The notes: generated by a model not told the origin, from the letters alone. A DNA stretch of 30,592 bases from Candidatus Niyogibacteria bacterium CG10_big_fil_rev_8_21_14_0_10_42_19 (GCA_002774705.1 PFCN01000023.1:1-30592), one strand, 5' to 3'. Counted from the first letter of the stretch, positions 6,270-15,122 are shown. Numbers and translations are program-made.

Positions 6270-7784
6270 ATGAGGTACAAGCCCACTATCGGCCTGGAAA
6301 TACATGCCGAACTGAAAACTAAAACTAAGATGTTTTGCGGATCAAAAAATGATCCGGATGAAAAGCACCCCAACGTTAATGTGTGTCCTATTTGCATGGG
6401 CCATCCGGGGACTCTTCCGGTCGCTAACAAAGAAGCGATAAAACATATTATTAAGGCGGGGCTTGCTTTGGGAGGGAATATTCCGGAATATTCCCAATTT
6501 GACCGCAAGAATTATTTTTATCCCGATTTGCCCAAAGGTTATCAAATTTCCCAATACAAGCATCCGCTTGCGATCGGCGGGTCTTTGTTGCTTCCTTTCT
6601 CCGGAATCACCGTCAGAATAAATCATATCCACCTTGAAGAAGACGCCGGTAAGCTCGTTCATTCCGATGACGGCAAGTCGAGTCTTGTTGATTATAACCG
6701 TGCGGGGGTTCCTTTGATGGAAATGGTCACCGAACCCGACATGCATTCGGCGACGGAGGCGCGTGAATTTGCCGAAGAGTTCCGTCGCTTGCTTAAGACA
6801 TTAAACGTTTCTGACGCAGACATGGAAAAAGGCCATCTTCGTCTTGAAGCGAATATTAGTTTGCTTCCCGAGGCGGAGCACGACAAGAGGGTTTTGGAAT
6901 TCAAAGAGGATTTTGGACCAAAAAATTTAGGAACTAAAACCGAAGTAAAAAACATAAATTCTTTCCGCTCGCTTGAAAGGGCTATTGCCTATGAAATAGA
7001 ACGCCAGAGCGGAATTTTAGATGAGAAGGGCGAGGTAAAACAGGAGACCCGCGGGTGGGATGATATAAAGCAAAAAACTTTTTCACAGCGTTTAAAAGAA
7101 GAAGCCGATGATTATAGATATTTTCCGGAGCCGGATCTTCCGCCGGTCTATCCCCATAAAATGTTTCCGATAGACGAGATGACGCATGAAATTCCGGAAC
7201 TTCCGCACCAAAAAAGAGAGAGGCTTTCTCGGGAATATAATCTTTCGGGAGAAGTATTGATCATGGCGATTGACGACGCCGATCTTATGAATTTTATAGA
7301 GAGGGCGGTTTCCGAAGTTTTTGAATGGGCGCCGGAGGAAAATAAGGAAAATTTACGAAAGCTGACCATCAATTATCTTTCCTCGGACCTCCAGGGGCTG
7401 GTCAAAGAAAAACTGCTTTCGTTCGGGGAGCTTTTGGTAACGCCCGAAAATTTTGCCGAACTCATTAAGATGGTCTATAAAAATGAAATTTCATCGCGCG
7501 TGGCCAAGGATGTATTAAGGATCATGGTTGAGTCCGGAGGCGATCCGTCGCAAATAGTTAAGGAAAAGGGATTGGAGCAGATAAGTGATACCGGTCAGCT
7601 TGAAAAAACGGTAAATGATATTATAGCCGGACATCCCGGAGCAGTCGCCGATTATAAAAAGGGAAAGGGGAATGCCGTACAGTTTTTGGTTGGTCAGGCA
7701 ATGAGAGAAACTAAAGGAAGCGCAAATCCGCAGGTTTTGCGCGAACTTATCGAAAAAATTTTAAATAAACTGATCTCGGGGTAA
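6270..7784 (+). CDS. gatB: Aspartyl/glutamyl-tRNA(Asn/Gln) amidotransferase subunit B
   Basis: 504 aa, a little longer than the usual 475-490. GatB is the kinase and tRNA-binding subunit of GatCAB, which converts misacylated Glu-tRNAGln or Asp-tRNAAsn to the amide form. The start MRYKPTIGLEIHAELKT is the family's N-terminal signature, with FCGS...NVNVCPICMGHPGTLPV, FDRKNYFYPDLPKGYQISQ, HLEEDAGKL and VDYNRAGVPLMEMVTEPD following in the normal order. The C-terminal YqeY-like tail domain is present (AKDVLRIMVESGGDP to QFLVGQAMRETKGSANPQ). GatA and GatC are not in the window. The gene appears to be transcribed alone from an extended -10 promoter only 8 nt upstream and ends at a bidirectional terminator shared with miaA. 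Confidence 0.97.
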   Translation: MRYKPTIGLEIHAELKTKTKMFCGSKNDPDEKHPNVNVCPICMGHPGTLPVANKEAIKHIIKAGLALGGNIPEYSQFDRKNYFYPDLPKGYQISQYKHPLAIGGSLLLPFSGITVRINHIHLEEDAGKLVHSDDGKSSLVDYNRAGVPLMEMVTEPDMHSATEAREFAEEFRRLLKTLNVSDADMEKGHLRLEANISLLPEAEHDKRVLEFKEDFGPKNLGTKTEVKNINSFRSLERAIAYEIERQSGILDEKGEVKQETRGWDDIKQKTFSQRLKEEADDYRYFPEPDLPPVYPHKMFPIDEMTHEIPELPHQKRERLSREYNLSGEVLIMAIDDADLMNFIERAVSEVFEWAPEENKENLRKLTINYLSSDLQGLVKEKLLSFGELLVTPENFAELIKMVYKNEISSRVAKDVLRIMVESGGDPSQIVKEKGLEQISDTGQLEKTVNDIIAGHPGAVADYKKGKGNAVQFLVGQAMRETKGSANPQVLRELIEKILNKLISG

Positions 7785-7812
7785 GAATTATATTTATAAT
7801 TTATATATCTAA

Positions 7813-7940
7813 TTTCCGCTCCAGCCAGAGGTTGATCCGCCTCTGGCGGAAAAGGCGGACAGGCGCACGCTTGCCCATCCGTAGCTTTCTTGTCCGCCAA
7901 AGCTTTTCCGCCGAAGGCGGATCAGCCCCGGGCTGAAGCG
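7813..7940. repeat. MITE-like inverted-repeat element between gatB and miaA
   Basis: A 38-bp copy (7813-7850) and an inverted 37-bp copy (7904-7940) match at about 31 of 37 positions. They enclose 53 bp that itself carries GGCGGACA/TGTCCGCC inverted arms (7854-7861, 7891-7898). Each copy has internal dyad symmetry (CCGCCTCTGGCGG; CCGCCGAAGGCGG). There is no transposase gene inside. Open frames across it on the minus strand have no recognisable protein features and are taken as spurious. A third copy lies inside thrS. Confidence 0.75.
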
Positions 7941-7980
7941 TCGGCGGAAGCGAAGGAGGGAATGGTGGAATAGTTTAAAA

Positions 7981-8024
7981 AAAGAATCCTTGAATAAATC
8001 CTTGAATTTATTCAAGGATTCTTT
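7981..8024. terminator. Bidirectional terminator between gatB and miaA
   Basis: An 18-bp perfect stem (7981-7998 with 8007-8024) and 8-nt loop. An A-run lies on the left (7975-7983) and TTTTATTT on the right, so it can work for gatB on the plus strand and miaA on the minus strand. The right arm touches the miaA stop codon (8024-8026). Confidence 0.85.
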
Positions 8025-8917
8025 TATTTCAGGAACTTTATAATGAGGCGCTCGGCTTGGGTTTGATTTTTTATCCAATGTATTCGTCGGTCCCGGCCCC
8101 ACCAGGACATTTGGTGGCGCGCCAAGAGGAGCGAGTCGCGGATGATGCGCCTTTCCACTTCTTCTTTTGAGATCTTTTTTTTCAGATAAGACGATACCCA
8201 TCTCGGCTCAAGGCCGAGCTCCTCTAGGCGTTTCCATGAGACACCGCTCTCGTGGAAATTTAATATCTCTTTTATCATCCCTTGTGACAGGCGTTCGGCG
8301 AGGCGCGATTCTATCCTTTTTTTAAGCTCTTTTTTAGTTCTTTTTATACCCAAATATAGTACGTTTTTATCGTTGGTTTTGTCAGTTCTTTCGGGTACCG
8401 GTTTTCCCGTATATTTTATTATTTCTATTGCCCGAATAAGACGGCGTTTGTTAAACCGCTCTATCGTGCCCGCCCTCCTACGGTCTAATTTTTCGAGCAT
8501 TATAAAAAGTTCGCCCGTCGTTTTTTTTTCCAGTTTTTCTCTTAATTCTGGGTTAGGGGGCGCCTCCGGCGCTATTATTTCTCCGGTCAATGCTTTTATG
8601 TAAAAAGCGGTTCCTCCGACTATGAATGGAATTTTATTTTTTGAGAGTATTTTTTTTATCGCGACATCCGCGCATTTTTTGAATTCTTGTGATGCGTACC
8701 TTTTTTTAACGGAGGAGACATCCAGACAATAATGAGGGATGCCGGCCATTTCTTTTTTGGTTACTTTTCCTGAAGCAAGATTAAGCCCCTTATAAACTTG
8801 TCGGGAATCGGCCGAAATAATCTCGCCTTTGAATTTTTTGGCAAGCTTAATCGATAGGCCGGTTTTTCCGGACGAGGTTGGCCCTAAAATTACTATTAAT
8901 TTGATTTTATTATCCAT
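8024..8917 (-). CDS. miaA: tRNA dimethylallyltransferase
   Basis: 297 aa, family-typical. MiaA transfers dimethylallyl to N6 of A37 in tRNAs reading UNN codons, stabilising codon-anticodon pairing. Seen: P-loop GPTSSGKT (12-19), ISADSRQVYKGL with the catalytic-site Asp, PHYCLD, FIVGGTAFYIKAL, RFNKRRLIRAIEI, and the C-terminal RHQMSWW...RIHWI motif (canonical form RQLTWFR...IHWL). The first segment ends with LVILGPTS-type β1 as expected, supporting ATG 8917. Upstream is an extended -10 (TGT-TATACT) whose last base is 9 nt from the ATG, giving a leader of only about 2 nt. It shares the function of tRNA wobble-region modification with mnmA at 20123. Confidence 0.96.
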   Translation of the reverse strand: MDNKIKLIVILGPTSSGKTGLSIKLAKKFKGEIISADSRQVYKGLNLASGKVTKKEMAGIPHYCLDVSSVKKRYASQEFKKCADVAIKKILSKNKIPFIVGGTAFYIKALTGEIIAPEAPPNPELREKLEKKTTGELFIMLEKLDRRRAGTIERFNKRRLIRAIEIIKYTGKPVPERTDKTNDKNVLYLGIKRTKKELKKRIESRLAERLSQGMIKEILNFHESGVSWKRLEELGLEPRWVSSYLKKKISKEEVERRIIRDSLLLARHQMSWWGRDRRIHWIKNQTQAERLIIKFLK

Positions 8918-8926
8918 ACTTTTTAG

Positions 8927-8935
8927 AGTATAACA
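8927..8935 (-). promoter_or_regulatory. Extended -10 promoter of miaA
   Basis: Minus strand TGT-TATACT (8935-8927), 9 nt before ATG 8917. It overlaps the A-run side of the terminator of the upstream gene, so termination and initiation are packed together. Confidence 0.5.
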
Positions 8936-8936
8936 A

Positions 8937-8969
8937 AAAAACCGCCTCGTTTGAAGCGGGGCGGTTTTT
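8937..8969 (-). terminator. Rho-independent terminator of the peptidoglycan-binding protein gene
   Basis: Arms AAAAACCGCC (8937-8946) and GGCGGTTTTT (8960-8969) with additional wobble pairs inside and loop TTGAA. On the minus strand the stem is followed by a T-run (8940-8935). It lies 12 bp after the stop at 8981. Confidence 0.85.
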
Positions 8970-8980
8970 GTTTTTGGATT

Positions 8981-9976
8981 TTAAAGATTGCCAAGCAGTG
9001 ATTTTAAAGACTGAATTTGCTTCAATAGGTTATTCAGCGTCTGTTCCATCTCGGTAATAACGGCTTTCATTTTGGCGACAACTTCGGGGTCGGTTCCTCC
9101 TCCGTTGCCGGTTCCGGTGATAGCAAAAGTTGCGTCACTTGTGTCTGACGCGGAATGTTGAGGATAAGCCATCGGGCATGGATGAGGGGCTATCATGCTA
9201 TTCTGTGTTGTTCCTTGCGCTTCCATTCTGTATAAACACGGCACTTCGCCTCCCGCGCTTATCCGGACGCGATAGTCTTTTGCTTCGGGGATGAATGCCG
9301 GTATTTTCCAGGAATAGCTTGATTGGTAAACGTCAGCTGTTCCGATATGATATTTCAAGTTAGGATTTGAATCTTTAATAAGGGTTAAGGATACCTGCGT
9401 AAAGAATGGGCGGACGATAGGCGGGGCGGGCTCGGGCATTACGGTAGTCGCGGGTGCCGACCCGTTAGTCGCGCCCGGCGTAGTGACGGGAGTGGAGTGT
9501 TTAAGAGTGGTTATTGGTGATACTGATGATTTCCAAAGAATGGTCTGTATCCTGTTCTTATCCCATACTTCGCCTCCGTTAGGCGATATTATTGCGAGAC
9601 TTAATGACGTTGGGTAAATCACCTGGATGGTGTCTTGATCAATTACTCCGGTCACCGGTATTCCATATTTTTGCTGAAGTCTTTTTACGGCAGATTCAGT
9701 AAGTTGGCCGTAATATCCGGTGACGAGACCCTCCGGGTAGATATTGGGGTCTGTTTTTAGCATGGTTTGAAGATCGGTGACCGAACTTCCGGTTGCTCCT
9801 GCCGACAAAGGAGACGGAAAAAGAGTCACGCTTTTAGGCGTGGCGGGGGTTGCGGGTACCGCGGTTACGGCCACGGAGCCGACAGAGGTTTCTCCATAAT
9901 TTGAGGTGGTCTCCCCCGAGAGCGCGAACGGCAGTATCATTATTGAAACGACAAAAAACTTTATAAATTTTTTCAT
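8981..9976 (-). CDS. Secreted peptidoglycan-binding protein with PNGGE-type domain and C-terminal coiled coil
   Basis: 331 aa from ATG 9976 (an in-frame TTG sits two codons upstream). Residues 1-20 form a signal peptide (KKFIKFF core, then VVSIMILPFALSG). A low-complexity Ala/Thr/Pro linker leads to a peptidoglycan-binding domain 1 (about 58-122: GSSVTDLQTML, GYYGQLTESAVKRLQQKYGI, TGVID.DT). Next comes a β-domain beginning ISPNGGEVW (about 130) and continuing to YSWKIPAF and YRVRISAG, a type common in secreted CPR proteins. A helical C-terminus (about 298-329) has heptad-like EMEQTLNNLLKQIQSLKSLL. Inferred: an extracytoplasmic wall- or S-layer-associated protein. It has its own terminator; a TATAAT (9998-9993) between thrS and it may give it a separate promoter. 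Confidence 0.8.
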   Translation of the reverse strand: MKKFIKFFVVSIMILPFALSGETTSNYGETSVGSVAVTAVPATPATPKSVTLFPSPLSAGATGSSVTDLQTMLKTDPNIYPEGLVTGYYGQLTESAVKRLQQKYGIPVTGVIDQDTIQVIYPTSLSLAIISPNGGEVWDKNRIQTILWKSSVSPITTLKHSTPVTTPGATNGSAPATTVMPEPAPPIVRPFFTQVSLTLIKDSNPNLKYHIGTADVYQSSYSWKIPAFIPEAKDYRVRISAGGEVPCLYRMEAQGTTQNSMIAPHPCPMAYPQHSASDTSDATFAITGTGNGGGTDPEVVAKMKAVITEMEQTLNNLLKQIQSLKSLLGNL

Positions 9977-10021
9977 ACGCAAAAATCAGTTAATTATAAT
10001 TTCTCGCGAATTTCATGGATT

Positions 10022-11785
10022 CTATTCGATTTCTTTTTTTATTATATCAGTGAGATCGGCCAAAGTCATCTGCCCCTTGTCTCCGGAGCCTCTTTGACGG
10101 ACGGAAATTTTTCTTTGTGATGCTTCGCGCTCGCCAAGAATTATTAAATAAGGAGTTTTCCTCATTTCAGCCTCGCGGATCTTTTTGCCTATCGTCTCCG
10201 GTCTTAGGTCCGCCGAAACCCTCAAACCCTTATTTTTCAATTCGTGGAGAATTTCAACCGCGTAGTTTTTAGAAGAATCGCTTATGGAAAGAATTTCAAC
10301 CTGAATGGGGGAGAGCCACAACGGAAGGGCTCCCGCGAAATGTTCTATTAATACGCCGATGAATCTTTCGAACGAACCGAATATCGCCCGGTGTATCATG
10401 ACCGGCCTTTCTTTTTTGCCTTGATCGGTTATATATGTAAGATCAAAACGTTCGGGTGTCTGGAAATCCACTTGTATCGTCGCGAGAGTCCATTCCCGTC
10501 CGAGGGCGTCTTTTACGTCGTAATGTATCTTCGGACCATAAAACGCTCCTTCGCCTTTAAGAATTTCAAAATCAATTTTCTTGGATCTCATGGCGTCCGC
10601 CAAAGCGTTTTCCGCGAGCTTCCAGAGCTTAGGGGAGCCCATGGCCTTTTTCGGTTTTGTGGCTAAACGAAATTTAGCCGGAAAATTGAATTTTTTATAA
10701 AAATCATCTATCAGCTTAAGCACTCCGTCTATTTCTTCTTGTATCTGGTCGGGGCGAGAGAAAATATGGGCATCATCCATAGTTAGCTGTCTGACCCTGA
10801 AAAGTCCGCCGAGAGTCCCCGAAAGTTCATTCCGATGCAGACGCCCTATCTCCGAAAGACGCATGGGAAGATCGCGGTAACTGCGGAGTTTATCGGAATA
10901 GACCAATGTTGCCTCGGGGCAGTTCATTGGTTTGAGAACATAGGTTTCTTTATCAATGTCAAAATAGAACATATTTTCGCGGTAATAATCCCAGTGTCCG
11001 GAGCGGCGGAAGAGGTCGGCTTTGACAAGTATGGGGGTGGATATTTCTTTGTACCCGGCATCGTCATGGATATTTCGCCAAAGTTTTTCGAGCTCTCTGA
11101 AAATTATCATTCCGTTCGGCAACCAAATAGGCGCGCCGGGCGCGACATCCGAGAACATGAAAAGCTCCAGTCTTTCGCCGAGAACCCGATGGTCTCTTTT
11201 TTCTATTTCTTCGGAAAGTTTGATGTAATCGTCAAGTTCGTTTTTTGTTTCAAAAGCCACTCCGTAGATTCTTGTAAGTTGTGGATTTTTTTCGTCTCCC
11301 CGCCAGTAGGCGCTTGCTATTTTAGTCAACTTAAAAGCGTCAGGATCTATTTCGGAGGTTTTTTTGACGTGTCCTCCTTTGCATAGGTCCGAAAAATCAC
11401 CGGACTCATAAACGGTCAGTTGTTTTTTTGATTTTACGTATTCTTTTATAAGGTCCAGTTTGAATTCCTGGTCTTTTCCGCCCCAGCCAAAGGCTGGTCC
11501 GCATCCGGCGGAGAACATTTTTTTTGCCTCTCTTGGAGTTATTTTTTTGCCTTTAAACGGCAGGTTTTTTTTTATGGTGGCGCGCATTTCTTTTTCGAAG
11601 TCCCGAAGATCGTCCGGCGAGATGCTTTTGGGAAGTAAAAAATCATAATAAAATCCGTTTTCTATTATCGGCCCTATCCCGAGTTTTGCTTTGGGAAATT
11701 TTTTAAGTACGGCCATAGCCAAAAGATGGGAAAGGGAATGTCGGATATTATCTTCTTTTTTTTGTTTTTCTCGGGGTTTCGTCAT
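10022..11785 (-). CDS. thrS: Threonyl-tRNA synthetase lacking the TGS domain, with an in-frame palindromic-repeat insertion
   Basis: 587 aa versus about 640 in E. coli. It charges tRNAThr and clears Ser-tRNAThr. The protein starts almost directly at the editing domain; the N-terminal TGS domain is absent. Editing residues are present (H16, H20 in HSLSHLLA; C135 and H139 in CKGGHV). The class II core has motif 2 (RLHRNELSGTLGGLFRVRQ) and the zinc ligands C289, H340, H465; the C-terminal anticodon domain is complete. Residues 92-104 (SAGCGPAFGWGGK) interrupt an otherwise normal editing-domain segment and are encoded by 11475-11512, a copy of the repeat at 7813-7850. The rest of the gene is undisturbed. 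An extended -10-like TGA-TTAAAT ends 6 nt before the ATG. Confidence 0.95.
   Translation of the reverse strand: MTKPREKQKKEDNIRHSLSHLLAMAVLKKFPKAKLGIGPIIENGFYYDFLLPKSISPDDLRDFEKEMRATIKKNLPFKGKKITPREAKKMFSAGCGPAFGWGGKDQEFKLDLIKEYVKSKKQLTVYESGDFSDLCKGGHVKKTSEIDPDAFKLTKIASAYWRGDEKNPQLTRIYGVAFETKNELDDYIKLSEEIEKRDHRVLGERLELFMFSDVAPGAPIWLPNGMIIFRELEKLWRNIHDDAGYKEISTPILVKADLFRRSGHWDYYRENMFYFDIDKETYVLKPMNCPEATLVYSDKLRSYRDLPMRLSEIGRLHRNELSGTLGGLFRVRQLTMDDAHIFSRPDQIQEEIDGVLKLIDDFYKKFNFPAKFRLATKPKKAMGSPKLWKLAENALADAMRSKKIDFEILKGEGAFYGPKIHYDVKDALGREWTLATIQVDFQTPERFDLTYITDQGKKERPVMIHRAIFGSFERFIGVLIEHFAGALPLWLSPIQVEILSISDSSKNYAVEILHELKNKGLRVSADLRPETIGKKIREAEMRKTPYLIILGEREASQRKISVRQRGSGDKGQMTLADLTDIIKKEIE
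11475..11512 (-). repeat. Palindromic repeat copy inserted in frame in thrS
   Basis: 38 bp aligned without gaps to 7813-7850 with about 6 mismatches. Its internal arms CCAGCC/GGCTGG and TCCGC/GCGGA are retained. It is read in frame as part of ThrRS residues 92-104. Confidence 0.8.
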
Positions 11786-11791
11786 GGTTTT

Positions 11792-11800
11792 ATTTAATCA
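11792..11800 (-). promoter_or_regulatory. Possible extended -10 of thrS
   Basis: Minus strand TGA-TTAAAT (11800-11792), 6 nt before ATG 11785. The hexamer matches the consensus at 4 of 6 positions, so it is weaker than the boxes before gatB, miaA or dnaE. Confidence 0.35.
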
Positions 11801-11850
11801 CATATTTAGTAAATTTTAAACCCCAAACAATTTAGCTTCGTTTTAATAAA

Positions 11851-11873
11851 AAGAAATCAGAGGAATTCTCTGA
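11851..11873 (-). terminator. Probable terminator of dnaE
   Basis: Arms TCAGAG (11857-11862) and CTCTGA (11868-11873), 5-nt loop. Read on the minus strand the stem is followed by TTTCTTTTT. It lies about 50 bp after the dnaE stop and before thrS. The stem is short, so efficiency is uncertain. Confidence 0.55.
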
Positions 11874-11921
11874 ATGGATTTTTAAGGTCTTTTTAGCATA
11901 GTTCCCCGGTGTAACCTGGAT

Positions 11922-14900
11922 TTAGCCGGGCAAAAACTTAAGAGCATCCGCGATAATGCTTGGCTGATTGTTGCGGAAAGACATTTTTCCTTTAACAACA
12001 ACGCCCGACTCTTCGGCTATGAACTCGGAATATACTTTAAGAGTTCTGGGGAAAATAACGACTTCTATTGAGTCTTCCAAATCTAAAAGGCGCATGAATG
12101 CCATCGGTTCTCCCTTTTTGGTTATGATTTTTTTAATATTCTCAACGATACCTCCGAGTATGACCGGGGTCTCATCACTTAATTTTTTGGCTTTTTTTAT
12201 ATTGATGGTTTTTGATAAAAGAAGCTTTTTATATTTATCTAAAGGATGTCCCGAAATATACAAGCCGAGCAATTCTTTTTCCCAACGCAGACGCTCTTCA
12301 TTTTTCGCGGGTTGCGCTTCATTTAATTTAAGCGATGGGATATATGTTTTAACGGACCCCGATCCAAAAAGGGAGTTTTGGTTCTGCGATTTGATGCGAC
12401 TTGCCTCTTTATGGAAAAGAAGAATATTTTCCATATTCTCAAGCATCTGGTTACGTTCTCCTAAAGCGTCCATGGCTCCTGATTTTATCAGAGCTTCAAG
12501 CGATTTTTTATTGATATCTTTGGTGGGCAGGCGCTCCAAAAGTTCAGCAAGGGTGCGGTATGGTCCGTTGGTTTTTCTTTCATTAATAATCATATCAACT
12601 ACGTTCGCGCCGACATTTTTTATTGTTCTTAAACCAAAACGAATCACGCCCAAACTCCCTTCCGTTTGTGGTTGGGGAGAAAATCCGGCATCGGACATAT
12701 TTATGTCGGGCGCGAGGACTTGCATTCCAAGGGCGTTGGCCTCTTTTACCAGAAAATTTATCCGGTCGACGTCTTTTTCGTCAGAATTTAAAAGTGATGT
12801 TAAAAATTCTACCGGGAAATGGGTTTTTAAATAAGCGGTTTGGTAAGCTACGAGCGCGTATCCCGCGGAGTGGGCCTTGTTGAAGCCGTAGCGGGCAAAA
12901 GGTTCCACGAATTTCCATAGTTTGTTTCCGAGGGTTTTTGAGCCCATTGTTTTCTCCACGCCTTGAATAAATTTTTCGGACTGTTCGTCAAGAAGTTTTT
13001 TTATCTTTTTGCCGACCGCTTTTCTGATGAGGTCCGCCTCGCCCAAAGAAAATCCGGCCATTTCTTGCGCGATCTGCATAAGCTGTTCCTGGTAGGTGAT
13101 GACTCCGTAAGTCGGTTCTAAAATATTTTTTAATTTAGGGTGGAGATACGATATCGGTTCGCGTCCGTGTTTTCTTTCGATATAGCGCGGGATAAGTTCC
13201 ATCGGTCCCGGACGGAAAAGGGCGACCATGGCTATTATATCTTCAAATCTCGTCGGTCCCAACTCAACCAAATATCTCGTCATCCCTCCTCCCTCTAATT
13301 GAAAAACGCCTACTGTTTTTCCTTCCGAGAGAAGAGCAAAAACAGATTCATCGTCAAGGGGGATTGTGTCTATATTTATATCAAGGCCGGTCCGTTTTTT
13401 TATAAGATTAAGCGTGCTCTCGATTGTGCTTAGGTTTTTAAGGCCCAAAAAATCCATTTTTAAAAGACCGAGGTCTTCAATGGCATGCATTTCGTATTGA
13501 GTGACTATGGTTTTTTCTCCTTCGACCGAAGGGTCTCTGGAGACGGCATATTGAAGCGGTATCGTTTCGTTTAGCGGGTCTTTAGAGATCACGACACCGC
13601 ACGCGTGTACTGAGGCGTGTCGCGCGACTCCTTCGAGTTTGCGGGCCGAATCGATCAATTTTTTTGTGTCGGCGTTAGAGTCGTATGAAGTTTTCAGGTC
13701 AGGGTTTGATTCCAAAGCCTCCTCAAGATTATTACCGAACGGGATCATCTTTGCTATTTCGTCGCAAAATGAATAGGGAAATCCGGTTGCTCTTCCGGCA
13801 TCGCGCACCGCGGCGCGCGCCGCCATCGTTCCGAAGGTTATTATTTGCGCGACGTGGTCTCGGCCATATTTTTGTGAGGCGTATTCAATAACCTCGTCTC
13901 TTCTGGTGTCGGCGAAATCTATATCTATGTCGGGTGGGCTTACTCTTTCCGGGTTCATAAATCTTTCGAAAAGAAGATTGTGTCGGACCGGATCTATGTT
14001 GGTTATGTTCAGCGAATAAGAAAGAAGCGATCCCGCGGCCGAACCCCGGCCCGGTCCTACAACTATACCGTTCGATTTTGCCCAATTAACAAAATCCTGG
14101 ACTATCAGGAGGTAGGAGGAGAATCCGGTTTTTTTGATAACATCTATTTCATACTCCAGTCTTTTTTTTACTTCTTCCGAAGGATCGTCTCCGAATCTTT
14201 TTTTTAATCCTTCCCAAGCGAGTTTTTCGATGTAGGTGTCGGCATTAAACCCTTCGGGTACTTCAAAAAACGGAAGTTTTATTTTTCCAAGTTCCAGTTT
14301 GACGTCAACTCGGTCTGCGATTGCGACCGTATTTTTTATCGCATCCGGAGTATCGGAAAAAATACTTTTCATCTCTTCAGTGGACAACAAAGAGAAATCA
14401 TCATTTTTCATCGTCATGCGGTCACTATCGCCAACCTTAGTATTGGTTTGTATAGCGAGAAGAATGTCTTGGGCCGAGGAGTCTTCTTTTTTGAGATAGT
14501 GTATATCTTGCGTCGCGACTAATGGGACGCCCATTTCTTCGGCGAGGGCTTTAAGCCTTTTTTGGGTCTCATTGTGGTTTGGGACATTGGGGTGATGGGA
14601 AATTTCAATAAAAAAATTATTTTTTCCGAATATTTCCCGATATTCATTTACGAGGGCTTTTGCGCGGTCCGTCTTTTTGTCGCCGAGAGCTCTGGGTATT
14701 TCGCCCGACACGCACCCCGAAAGCGCGATAAGTCCTTTAGCGTGTTCTTTGAGTAATTTTTTATCGACGCGCGGTTTGTAATAAAAACCTTCAAGGTGGG
14801 AAGTTGTTACCAGTTTTAAGAGATTTTTGTATCCTTCGTTGGTTTCAGCAAGAAGCGTTAAATGGTAGCGTTTGTCGTCAATCCCCGCTGTTTTGTCGGC

Positions 14901-15122
14901 AATATCCCTTTGGGCTACATAAACTTCAACCCCGATTATCGGTTTTATGCCTTTTGAGACCGATTTTTTATAAAATTCTATAGCGCCGTAGAGATTTCCG
15001 TGATCGGTAAGAGCCAAAGCCGGCATCCCAAGGCGATGCGCCTCTTCTACCAATTCATTTATCTTTGCTAGTCCATCAAGAAGGCTGTAATGGCTGTGAG
15101 TATGTAGATGGACGAATGACAT
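11922..15122 (-). CDS. dnaE: DNA polymerase III alpha subunit
   Basis: 1066 aa, shorter than E. coli DnaE (1160). It is the replicative polymerase catalytic subunit. The PHP domain starts at once (FVHLHTHSHYSLLDG, then ALTDHGNLYGA, PIIGVEVYV), with metal-ligand-type histidines kept. Palm-domain catalytic aspartates lie in PPDIDIDFAD (about 397-403) and in LLKMDFLGLKN (about 554). GPGRGSAAGSLLSY, FERFMNPERVSPPD and ITYQEQLMQIAQ follow the family order. The C-terminal third has the helix-hairpin-helix region and an OB domain (ILGGIVENIKKIITKKGE...MAFMRL). The end at LKFLPG shortly after the OB fold explains the reduced length. TATAAT ends 6 nt before the ATG, suggesting a leaderless message. 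It is divergent from the two-gene cassette at 15416. Confidence 0.97.
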   Translation of the reverse strand: MSFVHLHTHSHYSLLDGLAKINELVEEAHRLGMPALALTDHGNLYGAIEFYKKSVSKGIKPIIGVEVYVAQRDIADKTAGIDDKRYHLTLLAETNEGYKNLLKLVTTSHLEGFYYKPRVDKKLLKEHAKGLIALSGCVSGEIPRALGDKKTDRAKALVNEYREIFGKNNFFIEISHHPNVPNHNETQKRLKALAEEMGVPLVATQDIHYLKKEDSSAQDILLAIQTNTKVGDSDRMTMKNDDFSLLSTEEMKSIFSDTPDAIKNTVAIADRVDVKLELGKIKLPFFEVPEGFNADTYIEKLAWEGLKKRFGDDPSEEVKKRLEYEIDVIKKTGFSSYLLIVQDFVNWAKSNGIVVGPGRGSAAGSLLSYSLNITNIDPVRHNLLFERFMNPERVSPPDIDIDFADTRRDEVIEYASQKYGRDHVAQIITFGTMAARAAVRDAGRATGFPYSFCDEIAKMIPFGNNLEEALESNPDLKTSYDSNADTKKLIDSARKLEGVARHASVHACGVVISKDPLNETIPLQYAVSRDPSVEGEKTIVTQYEMHAIEDLGLLKMDFLGLKNLSTIESTLNLIKKRTGLDINIDTIPLDDESVFALLSEGKTVGVFQLEGGGMTRYLVELGPTRFEDIIAMVALFRPGPMELIPRYIERKHGREPISYLHPKLKNILEPTYGVITYQEQLMQIAQEMAGFSLGEADLIRKAVGKKIKKLLDEQSEKFIQGVEKTMGSKTLGNKLWKFVEPFARYGFNKAHSAGYALVAYQTAYLKTHFPVEFLTSLLNSDEKDVDRINFLVKEANALGMQVLAPDINMSDAGFSPQPQTEGSLGVIRFGLRTIKNVGANVVDMIINERKTNGPYRTLAELLERLPTKDINKKSLEALIKSGAMDALGERNQMLENMENILLFHKEASRIKSQNQNSLFGSGSVKTYIPSLKLNEAQPAKNEERLRWEKELLGLYISGHPLDKYKKLLLSKTINIKKAKKLSDETPVILGGIVENIKKIITKKGEPMAFMRLLDLEDSIEVVIFPRTLKVYSEFIAEESGVVVKGKMSFRNNQPSIIADALKFLPG

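Noticed and set aside
7694..8201. Open frames on the minus strand between gatB and miaA
   Set aside because: They overlap gatB or miaA in another frame and otherwise translate the inverted repeat; composition is Pro/Arg/Gly-rich without any family signature.
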